A DNA stretch of 64,000 nt from Pseudobdellovibrio sp. (GCA_023701385.1 JAMPXC010000014.1:1-64000); one strand, 5' to 3'. Positions 7,971-17,328 are shown, numbered from the stretch's first letter. Numbers and translations: made by a program. Notes: generated by a model from the sequence alone, not told the origin.

Positions 7971-9017
7971 TTATAACTCCTTAGCTGCTTCTTGCGGTGG
8001 CGCTGTTGCTGCGACCTTGTCATCTCCTGCTTGATGTTGCTTATAAAGCTCTGGTGACGCCGAAAGGCTTCCCCACATATCATCTGCCGAAGATTCCATC
8101 GCCTTTAGTTGCTCCGGAGTTTTCGTCTCTTGCTTAATATTAGTTTGCTTCGATGCATTACCTTTATTCAAGTCGAGGTTTGTAACATCCGTTGAATTCT
8201 GGTCATTGTTCTTAAGACTTGGGTCAGAAAACTGACGAATGTCCTTAAGACGAACATTCTGTTTTCCCACCTGAAGTACAGGTCCTTCTGGTGAAAAACT
8301 CATTCCAGTAACTAATCCCGTGAAGTCAGTTTTCACAGCTAGCTTCTGTCCGGCAGCTCCCGTCGCAGAAATTTCTACTTTGTATTCACCGGCTTTTGCT
8401 TTATTTCCTTTTTCATCTTCGCCATTCCAAGAAAATTTATTTTCTCCAGCTTTTAGCTGTGAAAATTTTAACTTGCGAACAACTTCTCTCTTCGCATTGA
8501 AGATAGTTGCTTCAGTGTCTTTCGTATCTTGTGGAAGATTGAATTTCACTTCGTGATCTTTATCTAAATCTGAACGCGTGATTTTTGCACTGTCACCAGA
8601 GATTTCTTTTCCGATCAAGTTCAACGCCTGAAATTGCTCAACAGGTTTGTTCGCCTGTTTCATTTCTTGTAACGTTGTATTGATATTTGTCATCTGCTCT
8701 AACCCAGAGAATTGCGCAAGCTGTGCTGCCATCTCGTGATTCTTAAGCGGATTCGAAGGATCTTGATGTTTAAGTTGTGCAATCATCAATTTGAAGAAAG
8801 CATCTTTATCCATGGCATTGCTACCAACACCACGAACTTTTTTTGAAGGATCAACATAGTTTGGATCTGAAATTTTATTTAGCGCTTCGCCAATATTCTC
8901 AGTTCCTAACGCTTGTTTCTCATCTTGCGTAAGAGTGCGGGCAGTGCCCTGCGATTTTAAATCCGGCTCTTGAACTTGTGGATCTCTCCATGTTTTTGTT
9001 CCTGATTTTACATCCAT
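7971..9017 (-). CDS. flgD: Flagellar hook capping protein FlgD
   Basis: Scaffold/cap needed for hook polymerisation, 348 aa, longer than the ~230 aa of enteric FlgD. The conserved FlgD N-domain is at about residues 68-115 (DKDAFFKLMIAQLKHQDPSNP, then NHEMAAQLAQFSGLEQM). The C-half has the FlgD Ig-like region (FSWNGEDEKGNKAKAGEYKVEISATG) and a tudor-like part. About 100 extra polar residues follow at the C-terminus, which is unusual. AAGGAG precedes the ATG. It lies between fliK and the TIGR02530-type gene, 2 nt from the latter. Confidence 0.92.
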   Translation of the reverse strand: MDVKSGTKTWRDPQVQEPDLKSQGTARTLTQDEKQALGTENIGEALNKISDPNYVDPSKKVRGVGSNAMDKDAFFKLMIAQLKHQDPSNPLKNHEMAAQLAQFSGLEQMTNINTTLQEMKQANKPVEQFQALNLIGKEISGDSAKITRSDLDKDHEVKFNLPQDTKDTEATIFNAKREVVRKLKFSQLKAGENKFSWNGEDEKGNKAKAGEYKVEISATGAAGQKLAVKTDFTGLVTGMSFSPEGPVLQVGKQNVRLKDIRQFSDPSLKNNDQNSTDVTNLDLNKGNASKQTNIKQETKTPEQLKAMESSADDMWGSLSASPELYKQHQAGDDKVAATAPPQEAAKEL

Positions 9018-9032
9018 GTTTTAAACTCCTTC

Positions 9033-10682
9033 TTACGCAACCATGTTAATGCTTGAACCTTTGTTAGCCGCTACATAAGCATTTGCTTTTGCAACCGGTT
9101 TAACAGTAGGTGCCTGAACTGCTTGATATGAACTTGATCCGCGCCCTTGTTGGTGTCCACCACGGCCAGAATTTGAATTTGCCATATTCTGGAAATTCAT
9201 TTCTTGCTGTTGTCTGTTTTGAAAACTCGAATTTGACGAATTCGCATCAGACTGGAACTGAGACTGGTTGTTCGTATCAACCGCAGTTACATTGTTAATC
9301 TTAACATGTTCTACGCGCATTTGGTGACTAGCTAGACTAGACTTAAGATCAGAAAGACTGTCTTCGATCATTTTTTTGACCGACTTGTCCTGCGAGTTCA
9401 TTTCAATGTTAATTTTACCGTTTTCTAAGGCTACTTTTAACTGAACTTCTCCCATACCCTCAGGCGTCATTCTGACTGTCATTTCACCGCCGCCTTGAGT
9501 GACTAAATACTTCGCTTGATTCATGATCTCGCGAATATTTTCGTCTTTTACAGCGTCAGCACCCGCTTCAGGCTTAGTTGCTACACCCGCTCCCGCTGCG
9601 GCTCCTAGATGTGACTGAAAACTGCGTTGGCCAGTGTGAAGAGCTTGCACTTGCGCTGCTAAATCGTTTGAAGCATCAAACTTTGGCAAGCTTTGTGATT
9701 GGCTTTCACTACCACCTGAGCTTTGGTGTTTACTTTCACCTTGGCGTTGTTCATTCTCGGCCGTAGATTTTGCTAACACCGCGTTTGTTTGATTCAGCGC
9801 TTGGGTTTGCTCTGCTTTTGGCGAAACTTCCTGTTGCACCAACTTCGGATCTAATCCCGGTTTAGCATTTTCTTTACTAAGAATATCGAAAACTTTGCTT
9901 TCAAGAGTTGTGGCTTGTTTTTCCTCTTTGGCTTGAACATCCTGTCCAGGCATTTGAGTCTTCGCAGCTTCAGCTGTTGCAGCGTTTTGTAATTGTAATT
10001 CAGTTGCTGTCTCTGCATTTGCAGGCACTTCACCATTGGCCATCGCCATATCAGGCGTTGCTAAGGCTTGCTCACCGCCGATATCTGCTAACAACGCTTT
10101 TTCAGTATTAGTCAGGTACTGAAACGATTGTTGTTGAACAGCTTCGCCTGAAACTTCAGGTTGAGCAGCGATAGGCATTTGCATTTGTGTTTGCGCAGCC
10201 GTAGCCTGCTGTTGTTCAACAGTCGACGTAGCTTCGCCTGCAACCCCTAATTGAGCCGCTAACAGTTGTGCTTGCATGTTTTGGATGTTGGCTTGTTCAG
10301 TTGCGATTTGTTGCAGATTTTCATCGGAATCTGCGATTTCAACTTCACCCTCGTCTGAGACCATGACTTTTGAAATCTTTTCTTCAATCGCTTGCGGCTG
10401 AACTTTTGCTTCTGCCCTTGCATCCTTTTCAGGTTTGTCTGCATCAGATTCATCATCCTTTGCCCGAGCCATCTTCTTTTTTATTCCCCCAGATGACTTT
10501 TTCGAAACCTGTTCTAAATCCCGATTTGGTCTTTCCTTCTTTTCGGCTTTTTCTTCTTTAGCCAATTTAAGTTCTTTTTCGAAGTCCTTGTGGAAATCTT
10601 TGTCGAACTCTTTCGGAACACCCAGATCAAGATCCTTTATCGTACCCTGTGGGGGGCCGACACGAACCAAGTCTTTTACCAC
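9033..10682 (-). CDS. fliK: Flagellar hook-length control protein FliK
   Basis: Secreted molecular ruler and export-specificity switch, 549 aa. The first ~380 residues are low-complexity, rich in Lys/Glu, then Gln/Ala/Thr, as expected of the ruler part. The C-terminal Flg_hook domain is at about residues 390-470 (GGGEMTVRMTPEGMGEVQLKV, then ALENGKINIEM and LSDLKSSL). A Gln/Asn/Ser-rich tail follows. The start is GTG at 10682 with AGGAGG just upstream; the spacing of about 3 nt is short, and no better in-frame start is visible. It sits between motE-like and flgD genes. Confidence 0.88.
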   Translation of the reverse strand: MVKDLVRVGPPQGTIKDLDLGVPKEFDKDFHKDFEKELKLAKEEKAEKKERPNRDLEQVSKKSSGGIKKKMARAKDDESDADKPEKDARAEAKVQPQAIEEKISKVMVSDEGEVEIADSDENLQQIATEQANIQNMQAQLLAAQLGVAGEATSTVEQQQATAAQTQMQMPIAAQPEVSGEAVQQQSFQYLTNTEKALLADIGGEQALATPDMAMANGEVPANAETATELQLQNAATAEAAKTQMPGQDVQAKEEKQATTLESKVFDILSKENAKPGLDPKLVQQEVSPKAEQTQALNQTNAVLAKSTAENEQRQGESKHQSSGGSESQSQSLPKFDASNDLAAQVQALHTGQRSFQSHLGAAAGAGVATKPEAGADAVKDENIREIMNQAKYLVTQGGGEMTVRMTPEGMGEVQLKVALENGKINIEMNSQDKSVKKMIEDSLSDLKSSLASHQMRVEHVKINNVTAVDTNNQSQFQSDANSSNSSFQNRQQQEMNFQNMANSNSGRGGHQQGRGSSSYQAVQAPTVKPVAKANAYVAANKGSSINMVA

Positions 10683-10693
10683 TTTCCTCCTTA

Positions 10694-11527
10694 TTAAGGT
10701 TTTGTTGCCTCTGGTTCTGCAGCGGGCGCTTCTTTTTCTACTGGTTTAGGAATGCTTGTTGGCACTCTGTATCCAGCGTAGCGTTCTGCAAAAGCCTGAG
10801 CTTTTTCTGTTTTAATTAAATTTAAGATCTCAGCTGCATTTTTCTTTTTCATGCGGCTTAAGATATCAATCACTAAGTCTTCATCCATTGTTTCAAAGAT
10901 CTTAGCGGCTTGGCCCGGTTTCATGTTTGTGTAAACCTGAACCAGAGTTTCAACTTTTGAATCATCTGACTTAATACGGTCTTGAAGCATCGTAGAGATT
11001 TTTGTGCGGTACTCTTCAAGTTCTACTAATTTTTTCTCGATCACGGCTTTTTGCGCTTCGATTTCAGCAGCTTTTTTATTTAACTCTTCTTCGCGTGCAT
11101 CTAAAACTTTTTTACGCTCAGATAATTTATAAATGTAATCAGAATCATCTTCTACTTCAGCACGAACTGTTCCTGAAGCTGTTGTTGAACCAGAAACCGC
11201 ACCTGCCGCCACTGTAGGAGCCGCTTCACCTGGAACCGCTGTTGCAGAGGGCGGAGATGTTTGCGCTTCGGCTACGCCTAAACCGATTTCAACTTTTTGC
11301 AATGTAGATTCAATTTTATCAAAGTTTTCGATCGCCAAAAATAAACCTAAACCACAAATCACAAACAATACAAATTGCATCGCTGGAAATTTACGATAAG
11401 ATTTTTTAGATTTTTTTTGCTGCATGTTTTCACGAAGCTTAGCTGCGGAAATAGATTTAACAGGAGCTTGCGCCTGCGCATTTTTTTTAGCTTCTTTAAA
11501 AAACTGATCGTAACCGTTTCTCTTCAT
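10694..11527 (-). CDS. MotE-like flagellar membrane chaperone (MgtE N-domain type)
   Basis: A 277-aa protein with one membrane segment at about residues 49-67 and a Lys-rich cytoplasmic start. A long coiled coil follows (about residues 125-180, LDAREEELNKKAAEIEAQ), then an MgtE_N-like helical domain (YTNMKPGQAAKIFETMDED, then ILSRMKKKNAAEILNLI). This architecture is that of MotE/FlbB-type proteins, periplasmic partners of the stator MotB or MotC. It overlaps fliJ by 4 nt and is followed by fliK, the usual place for this family. The Ala/Pro/Thr-rich linker after the membrane segment supports an exported C-terminal part. Confidence 0.85.
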   Translation of the reverse strand: MKRNGYDQFFKEAKKNAQAQAPVKSISAAKLRENMQQKKSKKSYRKFPAMQFVLFVICGLGLFLAIENFDKIESTLQKVEIGLGVAEAQTSPPSATAVPGEAAPTVAAGAVSGSTTASGTVRAEVEDDSDYIYKLSERKKVLDAREEELNKKAAEIEAQKAVIEKKLVELEEYRTKISTMLQDRIKSDDSKVETLVQVYTNMKPGQAAKIFETMDEDLVIDILSRMKKKNAAEILNLIKTEKAQAFAERYAGYRVPTSIPKPVEKEAPAAEPEATKP

Positions 11528-11973
11528 GCTTTTGTCGTCCTAACAAAACGAGTAGATGCAATTTCATCTAACTCTTTAGCTTCTTTTTCTCTTACTTCTT
11601 GTAAGAAATCGGCCTTCTTTTTCTCTTTAAGCCTTTCCATTATCTTAACCTCTGTTAAGGCATCTTTCAAAATTTCGCGTCTGGACTCGACTACTTTTTC
11701 GATTTTTAACAGACGTTCGTTCTGCTGAACTATGCGGAGGTCTTGAAGAGTTAGAAAATGATTAATCTGATTAACCTGCTCTTGCCATCCCGTTGTCTGG
11801 CCCGCCAGGCTTGATCTTTGCGCGAGGGAACTATTTTTTACATCGATCATCTCTTGTAATTTTTTTTGTTCATCAGCCAGGAATGCTTGAGCTTCCAGAT
11901 AGTCTTTGCGCGCCAAATCCATTTTAATTTGGCGATGATCCAAAACTTTCTGCATTTGAAATTTAAATTTCAT
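11524..11973 (-). CDS. fliJ: Flagellar export protein FliJ
   Basis: General chaperone/stalk of the flagellar export ATPase, 149 aa and almost entirely coiled coil. The start FKFQMQKVLDHRQIKMDLA and the end MERLKEKKKADFLQEVREKEAKELDEIA match the FliJ pattern. ATG at 11973 is chosen because AGGAAG lies 7 nt upstream; a TTG two codons earlier would sit only 2 nt from that site. It is separated from fliI by a 167-nt leader holding several hairpins, unusual for an operon that is otherwise tightly packed. Confidence 0.88.
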   Translation of the reverse strand: MKFKFQMQKVLDHRQIKMDLARKDYLEAQAFLADEQKKLQEMIDVKNSSLAQRSSLAGQTTGWQEQVNQINHFLTLQDLRIVQQNERLLKIEKVVESRREILKDALTEVKIMERLKEKKKADFLQEVREKEAKELDEIASTRFVRTTKA

Positions 11974-12005
11974 TAACAAACTTCCTGTTCGTTTCGCCTT
12001 GGTTT

Positions 12006-12116
12006 GCTTTCTACAAAGCGTTTTGGCTTGTTTTGATCAACCTCCGGTTGACCTTATTTCCATTTTTGATTTGCCTCCGGCAAACCTTATTCTAAAGGGG
12101 GCGACCTCTCAGTCGT
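12006..12116 (-). repeat. Array of hairpins in the fliI-fliJ gap, two units in exact 33-nt tandem
   Basis: Two units repeat with a 33-nt period: TTTTGAT, a 6-bp stem around a TCC loop, then CCTTATT. Unit one is 12031-12058 (stem TCAACC/GGTTGA at 12037-12051). Unit two is 12064-12091 (stem TTTGCC/GGCAAA at 12070-12084). The stems differ in sequence but both pair perfectly, so the changes compensate. Weaker hairpins flank them: GCTTT/AAAGC at 12006-12019 and GCGAC/GTCGT at 12101-12116, the latter followed by CCTTGTT. On the minus (transcribed) strand the loops read C-GGA-G. Confidence 0.6.
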
Positions 12117-12140
12117 CCTTGTTGCTTTTACGCAGATCTT

Positions 12141-13460
12141 TTATGAGCCTGCGGTGATTTGTTGCATGATTCGCAGACATTGGGTCATGTTTGCTGAATC
12201 TTCGGTTCTTTGTTTTAGGAAATCGTTGATTTGGTCGATTACTCTGACCGCTTTATCAATCTTTGGATTTGCCCCTGTTTTATAGGCGCCGATATTAATT
12301 AAATCTTCGGCTTCTTTGTAGGTTGCAAGTAATTCACGAATCTTGATCGCCATTTTTGCGTGATCAGGTGTTGTTACCTGTTTCATTACACGGCTTGCAC
12401 TTTGTAAGATATCAATGGCTGGGTAATGACCTTTTTGGGCTAACTGACGAGATAAAACAATATGACCATCTACGATCGAACGTACGCAGTCTCCGATCGG
12501 ATCATTCATATCATCACCGTCTACTAATGTTGTATAAAAACCGGTGATTGAACCAGAGCCGTCGAAATTTCCGGCGCGCTCCAATAATTTTGGCAAAGTT
12601 GAAAACACACTTGGCGTATAACCGCGTGTTGTTGGTGGCTCGCCAATTGATAAACCGATTTCACGCATCGCCATCGCAAAACGTGTTACCGAATCCATTA
12701 CTAGTAATACATTTTTATTATTTTTAGCAAAGTATTCAGCAATTGCAGTCGCTACATAAGCGCCACGCATACGTAATAATGGCGATTGGTCAGACGTTAC
12801 ACAAACCACGACGGTTTTTTTCATTCCTGATTCGCCAAGTTCGTGCTCGATAAATTCACGCACCTCACGGCCCCGCTCGCCGATTAACGCAATCACGTTC
12901 ACATCAGCTTCAGTGTTTTTCGCCATCATACCCATAAGCACTGACTTACCTACGCCCGAACCGGCCATAATCGCCACACGTTGTCCGCGGCCTGCCGTCA
13001 GTGTTCCATTAATTGCGCGTACGCCAACGTCTAATGATTCGCGAATTGGTTCACGGTGAAGCGGATTTACCACATCAGCGTATAACGGAAATTCTTTAAA
13101 GTTTTCAATCGAAGATTTTTCGTCAATCGGTAAACCCATGCCATCAACGACTCGGCCTAAAAGTTCATCGCTCACTCTGACAGTGGCGACCGAACGAGAA
13201 AGAGTAATTTTACAACCTAACGAAACGCCACGCATTTCATTTAAAGCCATCATTAAAACCTGACGGTCTTTAAACCCTACAACTTCGGCCAATAATGGTT
13301 TTGTCGAATGAGGCGTTTCAATACTGCAGATACTTCCTACCGAAGCACCTGGAAGATAGCCTTTAATTAAAAGGCCAGTAACTTCTGTCACCTTACCGCT
13401 ATCTTCGGTTAAGTGACAGTTCTTGATAATTTCTTCGTATTTCTCAAAATTAAGTTTCAC
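12141..13460 (-). CDS. fliI: Flagellum-specific export ATPase FliI
   Basis: ATPase of the flagellar type III export apparatus, 439 aa. Walker A GSGVGKS is at about residues 167-173 within MAGSGVGKSVLMGMMA. Walker B is LLVMDSVTRFAMAMREIGL, and the catalytic Glu lies in IGERGREVREFIEHEL. The sequence GEPPTTRGYTPSVFSTLPKLLERAG is diagnostic of FliI and SctN ATPases. It starts with GTG five nt after the fliH stop, with no ATG nearby. It works with FliH and FliJ encoded on either side. Confidence 0.95.
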   Translation of the reverse strand: MKLNFEKYEEIIKNCHLTEDSGKVTEVTGLLIKGYLPGASVGSICSIETPHSTKPLLAEVVGFKDRQVLMMALNEMRGVSLGCKITLSRSVATVRVSDELLGRVVDGMGLPIDEKSSIENFKEFPLYADVVNPLHREPIRESLDVGVRAINGTLTAGRGQRVAIMAGSGVGKSVLMGMMAKNTEADVNVIALIGERGREVREFIEHELGESGMKKTVVVCVTSDQSPLLRMRGAYVATAIAEYFAKNNKNVLLVMDSVTRFAMAMREIGLSIGEPPTTRGYTPSVFSTLPKLLERAGNFDGSGSITGFYTTLVDGDDMNDPIGDCVRSIVDGHIVLSRQLAQKGHYPAIDILQSASRVMKQVTTPDHAKMAIKIRELLATYKEAEDLINIGAYKTGANPKIDKAVRVIDQINDFLKQRTEDSANMTQCLRIMQQITAGS

Positions 13461-13465
13461 GCGGA

Positions 13466-14269
13466 TTATGTCCCGTCATCGTCTGATGATTTTACTGTGT
13501 CTTTAACTTTTGGAATGGCCGCTGATACTTCAGTCCATACTTTTTTGAAACGCTCTTCAATACGCGCATCAATGGCACCGTAATTGGTTTCAACAATACA
13601 GCCACCGGATTGGATTTGATCAGAAGCCTGGATACGAACATTTTCTAAAAATTCGTATTTTTCATTCTCAGAATTTTTGTAAGTCTCTAAAAATTCAACT
13701 TGTTCAGGAGCCACTAACACTGTCACTTCTTCTTCAGCCTGAGCTGTATGAATCGCACGGCGAATCACTTCAATCACAACTTCTGGTTTTTGTTCGATGT
13801 GATCGTACGCTAATTTTTCAGCGATCTGATAGATCAGGTGCATAATATGAGCTTCATTATTAGAAATTAGTTCAGGCTTTAAACTCTGAATTGATTGCAA
13901 AGTATCATTTAAACTTAAAAGCCCATGATTAATTTCACTGTTTCTTTTTTCTAAAGCGGCGGCATAACCTTCGTCTTTTCCTAAACGATGACCTTCTTCA
14001 TAGGCCTGCTTTTGGACAAGTGCGATACGTTCTAAAACTTTTTGCTCAATACGGCTTTCTTCGGATTGCTTTTCAATCTCTTCGACACCCGTTGTGGTAC
14101 GAAGAACATCACTTAATACGAAGTCAGCGCCTTTTTTTTTGCGCTCAAGGTAATCTAAGGCCGCTTCTGGAGTTCCCAGAACAAATTCACGCGGTTGATA
14201 CTCCAGCACCGTTTGGTGCTGTGTCTCTGAATTATCATCTTTAGACTTGATCAGATTAGACCATCGCAT
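13466..14269 (-). CDS. fliH: Flagellar export regulator FliH
   Basis: Negative regulator/stator of FliI, 267 aa. A long helical centre (ERIALVQKQAYEEGHRLGKDEGYAAALEKR) carries spaced Gly residues of the GxxxG type. The C-terminal domain has the FliH/V-ATPase E-like pattern (IAEKLAYDHIEQKPEVVIEVIRRA, then QIQSGGCIVETNYGAIDARIEERF). ATG at 14269 is preferred over a TTG at 14290 because GAGGAAG and CGGAAG lie just ahead. The start overlaps fliG by 14 nt, supporting coupled translation. Confidence 0.88.
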   Translation of the reverse strand: MRWSNLIKSKDDNSETQHQTVLEYQPREFVLGTPEAALDYLERKKKGADFVLSDVLRTTTGVEEIEKQSEESRIEQKVLERIALVQKQAYEEGHRLGKDEGYAAALEKRNSEINHGLLSLNDTLQSIQSLKPELISNNEAHIMHLIYQIAEKLAYDHIEQKPEVVIEVIRRAIHTAQAEEEVTVLVAPEQVEFLETYKNSENEKYEFLENVRIQASDQIQSGGCIVETNYGAIDARIEERFKKVWTEVSAAIPKVKDTVKSSDDDGT

Positions 14270-15290
14270 CTTCCGAGCTTCCTCTTGCAATAATTAATTT
14301 ACCTTCAGCTTCTAATCTGCGCGCAACGTTCACGATATCTTGTTGTGCACCCTCTACGTCTGATAGACGCGCAGGTCCCATATTCGAAAGATCTTCACGT
14401 AGCATTTCTGCAGCACGAGCTGAGATGTTTTTAAATACTTTAGCTTTAATATCTTCATTCGCTGTTTTAAGAGCAAGTAATAGACGATCATTCGGAACTT
14501 CTTTAAGAAGCATTTGAATACCACGGTCGTCGATTTTGGCGATATCTTCGAATACGAACATTAACTTACGAATCTCTTCAGCAAGCAATGGATCTTTTTC
14601 TTCTAAACGCGACATGATTGTTTGTTCAGAAGATTTATCCATAACGTTAAGCATTTCAGCCACCGGTTGAACACCACCAAGAGATGATTGCTCAACTGTA
14701 GACGTCGCAGCTAATTGGTTTTTCAATACGCGGTCAATCTCAGCAATTAACTCTGGGTCTACGTTATCTAAGTGGGCCATACGAAGCACAACTTCAGCTT
14801 GCAGGCCTTCTGGTAAACGTCTTAATACGTCACCTTTTTTCTCTGGCTCTAAATGCGCTAAAATCACCGCAACTGTTTGCGGATGTTCATTCACTAAGAA
14901 TGTTGATAACGATTTCGCATCAACCATCTCTAATGATTCTAAAGTTCTAGAACTACCTGAAGTGATATTTAAACCACCTAAGATACCACGAGCGCGCTCT
15001 TCACCTAAAGCTTCAACGATTGATTCTTTACTTGAAGTGCGGTCAGAGAAGATGAATTCATCAGACTCGCTAAGTGTTTCATAGAACTCTTCTAGTACAC
15101 GTTTAGTCACACTGACTGGAACAATTTTAAATTTAGTCATTAAGTGGATTAATCTTCTGATGTCAGCGTCATCCATTTTTTTAAATAATACGCCGATAGC
15201 CTCTTGGCCTAAATAATTCACTAAGATGGCCGCTTTATCGATACCACGTAGAGAGTCATAATCTAAATTTTCATACTTTGCCACTTTCAT
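14256..15290 (-). CDS. fliG: Flagellar motor switch protein FliG
   Basis: Rotor/switch protein that engages the stator, 344 aa. The N-domain contains LRGIDKAAILVNYLGQEAIG. The middle domain carries the EHPQTVAVILAHLEPEKKGDVLRRLPE signature that includes the EHPQ motif. The C-terminal torque domain has FVFEDIAKIDDRGIQMLLKEV with the charged ridge residues K/D/R expected there. AAGGAATAATCT precedes the ATG. The gene lies 3 nt downstream of fliF, and the C-terminus overlaps fliH. Confidence 0.95.
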   Translation of the reverse strand: MKVAKYENLDYDSLRGIDKAAILVNYLGQEAIGVLFKKMDDADIRRLIHLMTKFKIVPVSVTKRVLEEFYETLSESDEFIFSDRTSSKESIVEALGEERARGILGGLNITSGSSRTLESLEMVDAKSLSTFLVNEHPQTVAVILAHLEPEKKGDVLRRLPEGLQAEVVLRMAHLDNVDPELIAEIDRVLKNQLAATSTVEQSSLGGVQPVAEMLNVMDKSSEQTIMSRLEEKDPLLAEEIRKLMFVFEDIAKIDDRGIQMLLKEVPNDRLLLALKTANEDIKAKVFKNISARAAEMLREDLSNMGPARLSDVEGAQQDIVNVARRLEAEGKLIIARGSSEDAMV

Positions 15291-15293
15291 AGA

Positions 15294-16943
15294 TTATTCC
15301 TTTCTTGCAACCCACATATTAATAGCGCTTGAAGCTTTTTCTTCATCTTTATTCACTAAGTTCATAATCCGGTCTTTTAATAACTCAGATTCAGCTTTAT
15401 CCGGATCCATTGAATCTTGAAGCATCGGTAAGACATTTCCTAAACCAGGTAATGTGTTATCAACCGCTTGTAACTCTTCTAACTCTTCAATTGTACGCGG
15501 TAACATATCTTCGACAGAATCTGTGAAAGAATCGGTTACCCATTGCATGAAAGGACGTACCACTAAGAAGAAGAAAAGCATTAAAGCAAAACCTAACAAG
15601 CCCCATTTAAATAAAGACTGGATAAGTTTTTTCTTTTCTAAGCTGGTAAGTAACATTTCGCTTTCAGAGAAATCTTCAACTTTAAATTGGATAGATTCGA
15701 TTTTTACTGCATCTCCACGCTGAGCCACAAAGCCTACAGCTGATTTAACTAAAGATTCATATTTAGCCATCTCTTCAGCAGAGCGCGGCACCCACTTCGT
15801 TGTGGTTTTGCCGTCAGCACCAGTTTCAGTCACAGTTGTACCGTCAACTAACACAGCCACGCTGATTTTTTCAACGCCACCGGCAGCTTCACGCACGTTA
15901 CGTACAGTTTTTGGAACTTCGTACATAACTGTTTTTAATTCTTTTCTTACATCTTGTTTAAAACCAACTTGGCCGTTGTTATCTTCAGCACCCGGAACAT
16001 TGGCACGAGAGCCTGGAACACCTGTTGGATTTGTACGAGCGCCATCTAACGATTCTTCATTCGTTGTCATGCTTTTCGTAGCTGTTTTATCTGGATCAAT
16101 GATTTCTTCAACTGAAGAAACCACTTTGTGGTTAATTGTCGCATCAACTTTAGTTACGATACGGCCAGCACCCACAACTTTTGATAAAATAGAATCAATT
16201 CTTTCTTCTAAATCTTTTTCAACTTGTGATTTAAGCTCCATGATTTCATTTGAAGCTCCTAAAGCACCGTCAGTTTTTTTAGATAACATTCTGCCGTGTT
16301 CATCTAAAACAGTTACTTTTTCTGGATCCATGCCTTCAACAGCATTGGCCACTAAGTATCTGATACCACGAACTTGGTCAGGAGATAATTGTTTTCCTGA
16401 ATTTAAAGCGACAACAACCGACGCCGATGGTGGTGTTGATTCTTCCATGATCGTTTTCTTTTGTGGAAGAGCTAAAATCACTTTTGACTGCTTTACAGCA
16501 GTTAAAGTATTAATTGCACGCATTAATTCGCCTTGAAGAGCACGTTGGTAATTAATTTTCTGTGAATATGAATTAACTCCGAAACTTTCTTTTTCAAAAA
16601 TTTCTAAGCCAATGCTACCCATGTTAGTTGAGCCAACCTCAGTAGATAATTGCATTAATGTGGCATGTAAAAATTCTTTAGGCACTGTGATTGTAGAACC
16701 ATCTTCTAAAACACGGTAAGGAATTTGTTTTGAATTTAACTTACCGATGATCACAGGAACCTGGTCAGCCGCTACGTTTCTGAATAAAACTTCATAGTCT
16801 TTACCTGAAGCCATAAAGATCACTAGGCCTGTCGCCATGACTACGGCTAAAGCTGAAGCAACAAATGCCATACGCTTAGTCGGACCAAGCGATTTATAGA
16901 ACTCATTTAATTGTGCAATTAAACCACCAAACAACTTCCCCAC
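15294..16943 (-). CDS. fliF: Flagellar MS-ring protein FliF
   Basis: Base of the flagellar basal body, 549 aa. Two membrane segments are visible, at about residues 24-46 and 445-467. Between them lie the ring-building motifs (YEVLFRNVAADQVPVIIGKL, IPYRVLEDGSTITVP, then SYSQKINYQRALQGELMRAI and SVVVALNSGKQLSPDQVRGI). A Gly/Asn/Pro-rich loop at about residues 300-325 is typical. The C-terminal tail that binds FliG is present. The start is GTG at 16943 with AGGTG four nt upstream, directly adjoining the fliE stop. Confidence 0.95.
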   Translation of the reverse strand: MGKLFGGLIAQLNEFYKSLGPTKRMAFVASALAVVMATGLVIFMASGKDYEVLFRNVAADQVPVIIGKLNSKQIPYRVLEDGSTITVPKEFLHATLMQLSTEVGSTNMGSIGLEIFEKESFGVNSYSQKINYQRALQGELMRAINTLTAVKQSKVILALPQKKTIMEESTPPSASVVVALNSGKQLSPDQVRGIRYLVANAVEGMDPEKVTVLDEHGRMLSKKTDGALGASNEIMELKSQVEKDLEERIDSILSKVVGAGRIVTKVDATINHKVVSSVEEIIDPDKTATKSMTTNEESLDGARTNPTGVPGSRANVPGAEDNNGQVGFKQDVRKELKTVMYEVPKTVRNVREAAGGVEKISVAVLVDGTTVTETGADGKTTTKWVPRSAEEMAKYESLVKSAVGFVAQRGDAVKIESIQFKVEDFSESEMLLTSLEKKKLIQSLFKWGLLGFALMLFFFLVVRPFMQWVTDSFTDSVEDMLPRTIEELEELQAVDNTLPGLGNVLPMLQDSMDPDKAESELLKDRIMNLVNKDEEKASSAINMWVARKE

Positions 16944-16944
16944 A

Positions 16945-17271
16945 TTACACCTGCATTCTCATAATTTCTTGGTAAGCATCAATGATCTTATTTCTAACTT
17001 GCACCATTGTACGTAAGGCGATGTCAGCTTTTTCAGCCGCCAACATTACACCGGCAACATCATCTGTTTTTCCAGTCGCAAGTTCTTGCGCTTTCACATC
17101 AGATTCTTTTTGCAATTCATTCACTTGTCCAATGGCTTCAGTTAATGTATCTGCAAAAGATTTTCCGGCTTCATTAGCTGCATTTGGCGATGCCAGATCA
17201 GCCGTTGAAGAAGCACGCGTGCCTCCGGCTTCGATGAATCTGTTCGCATTTGAGATGTTTAAACCGTCCAT
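16945..17271 (-). CDS. fliE: Flagellar hook-basal body junction protein FliE
   Basis: Rod adaptor linking the MS ring to the rod, 108 aa, typical for the family. The C-terminal half (FADTLTEAIGQVNELQKESD, then VMLAAEKADIALRTMVQVRNKIIDAYQEIMRMQV) is the FliE signature. The ATG at 17271 is supported by GGGAG with a 5-nt spacer; a TTG at 17283 is a weaker alternative. It is separated from flgC by 57 nt holding a short hairpin. Confidence 0.92.
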   Translation of the reverse strand: MDGLNISNANRFIEAGGTRASSTADLASPNAANEAGKSFADTLTEAIGQVNELQKESDVKAQELATGKTDDVAGVMLAAEKADIALRTMVQVRNKIIDAYQEIMRMQV

Positions 17272-17297
17272 GGTTACTCCCAATTTTTAAGGATCCC

Positions 17298-17312
17298 GGG
17301 CATTTTTTGCCC
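17298..17312 (-). repeat. Hairpin between flgC and fliE
   Basis: GGGCA at 17298-17302 and TGCCC at 17308-17312 form a 5-bp stem, extended imperfectly by CC/GG on both sides. On the transcribed strand the stem is not followed by a T-run, so termination is doubtful. It may be an RNA-processing or stability element inside the operon. Confidence 0.35.
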
Positions 17313-17328
17313 AGGTTTATTTATTTAA

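Noticed and set aside
15802-16536. A 244-codon open frame on the plus strand opposite fliF
   Set aside because: It is a shadow of the conserved FliF frame; codon positions follow fliF, and no ribosome site or family match is seen.
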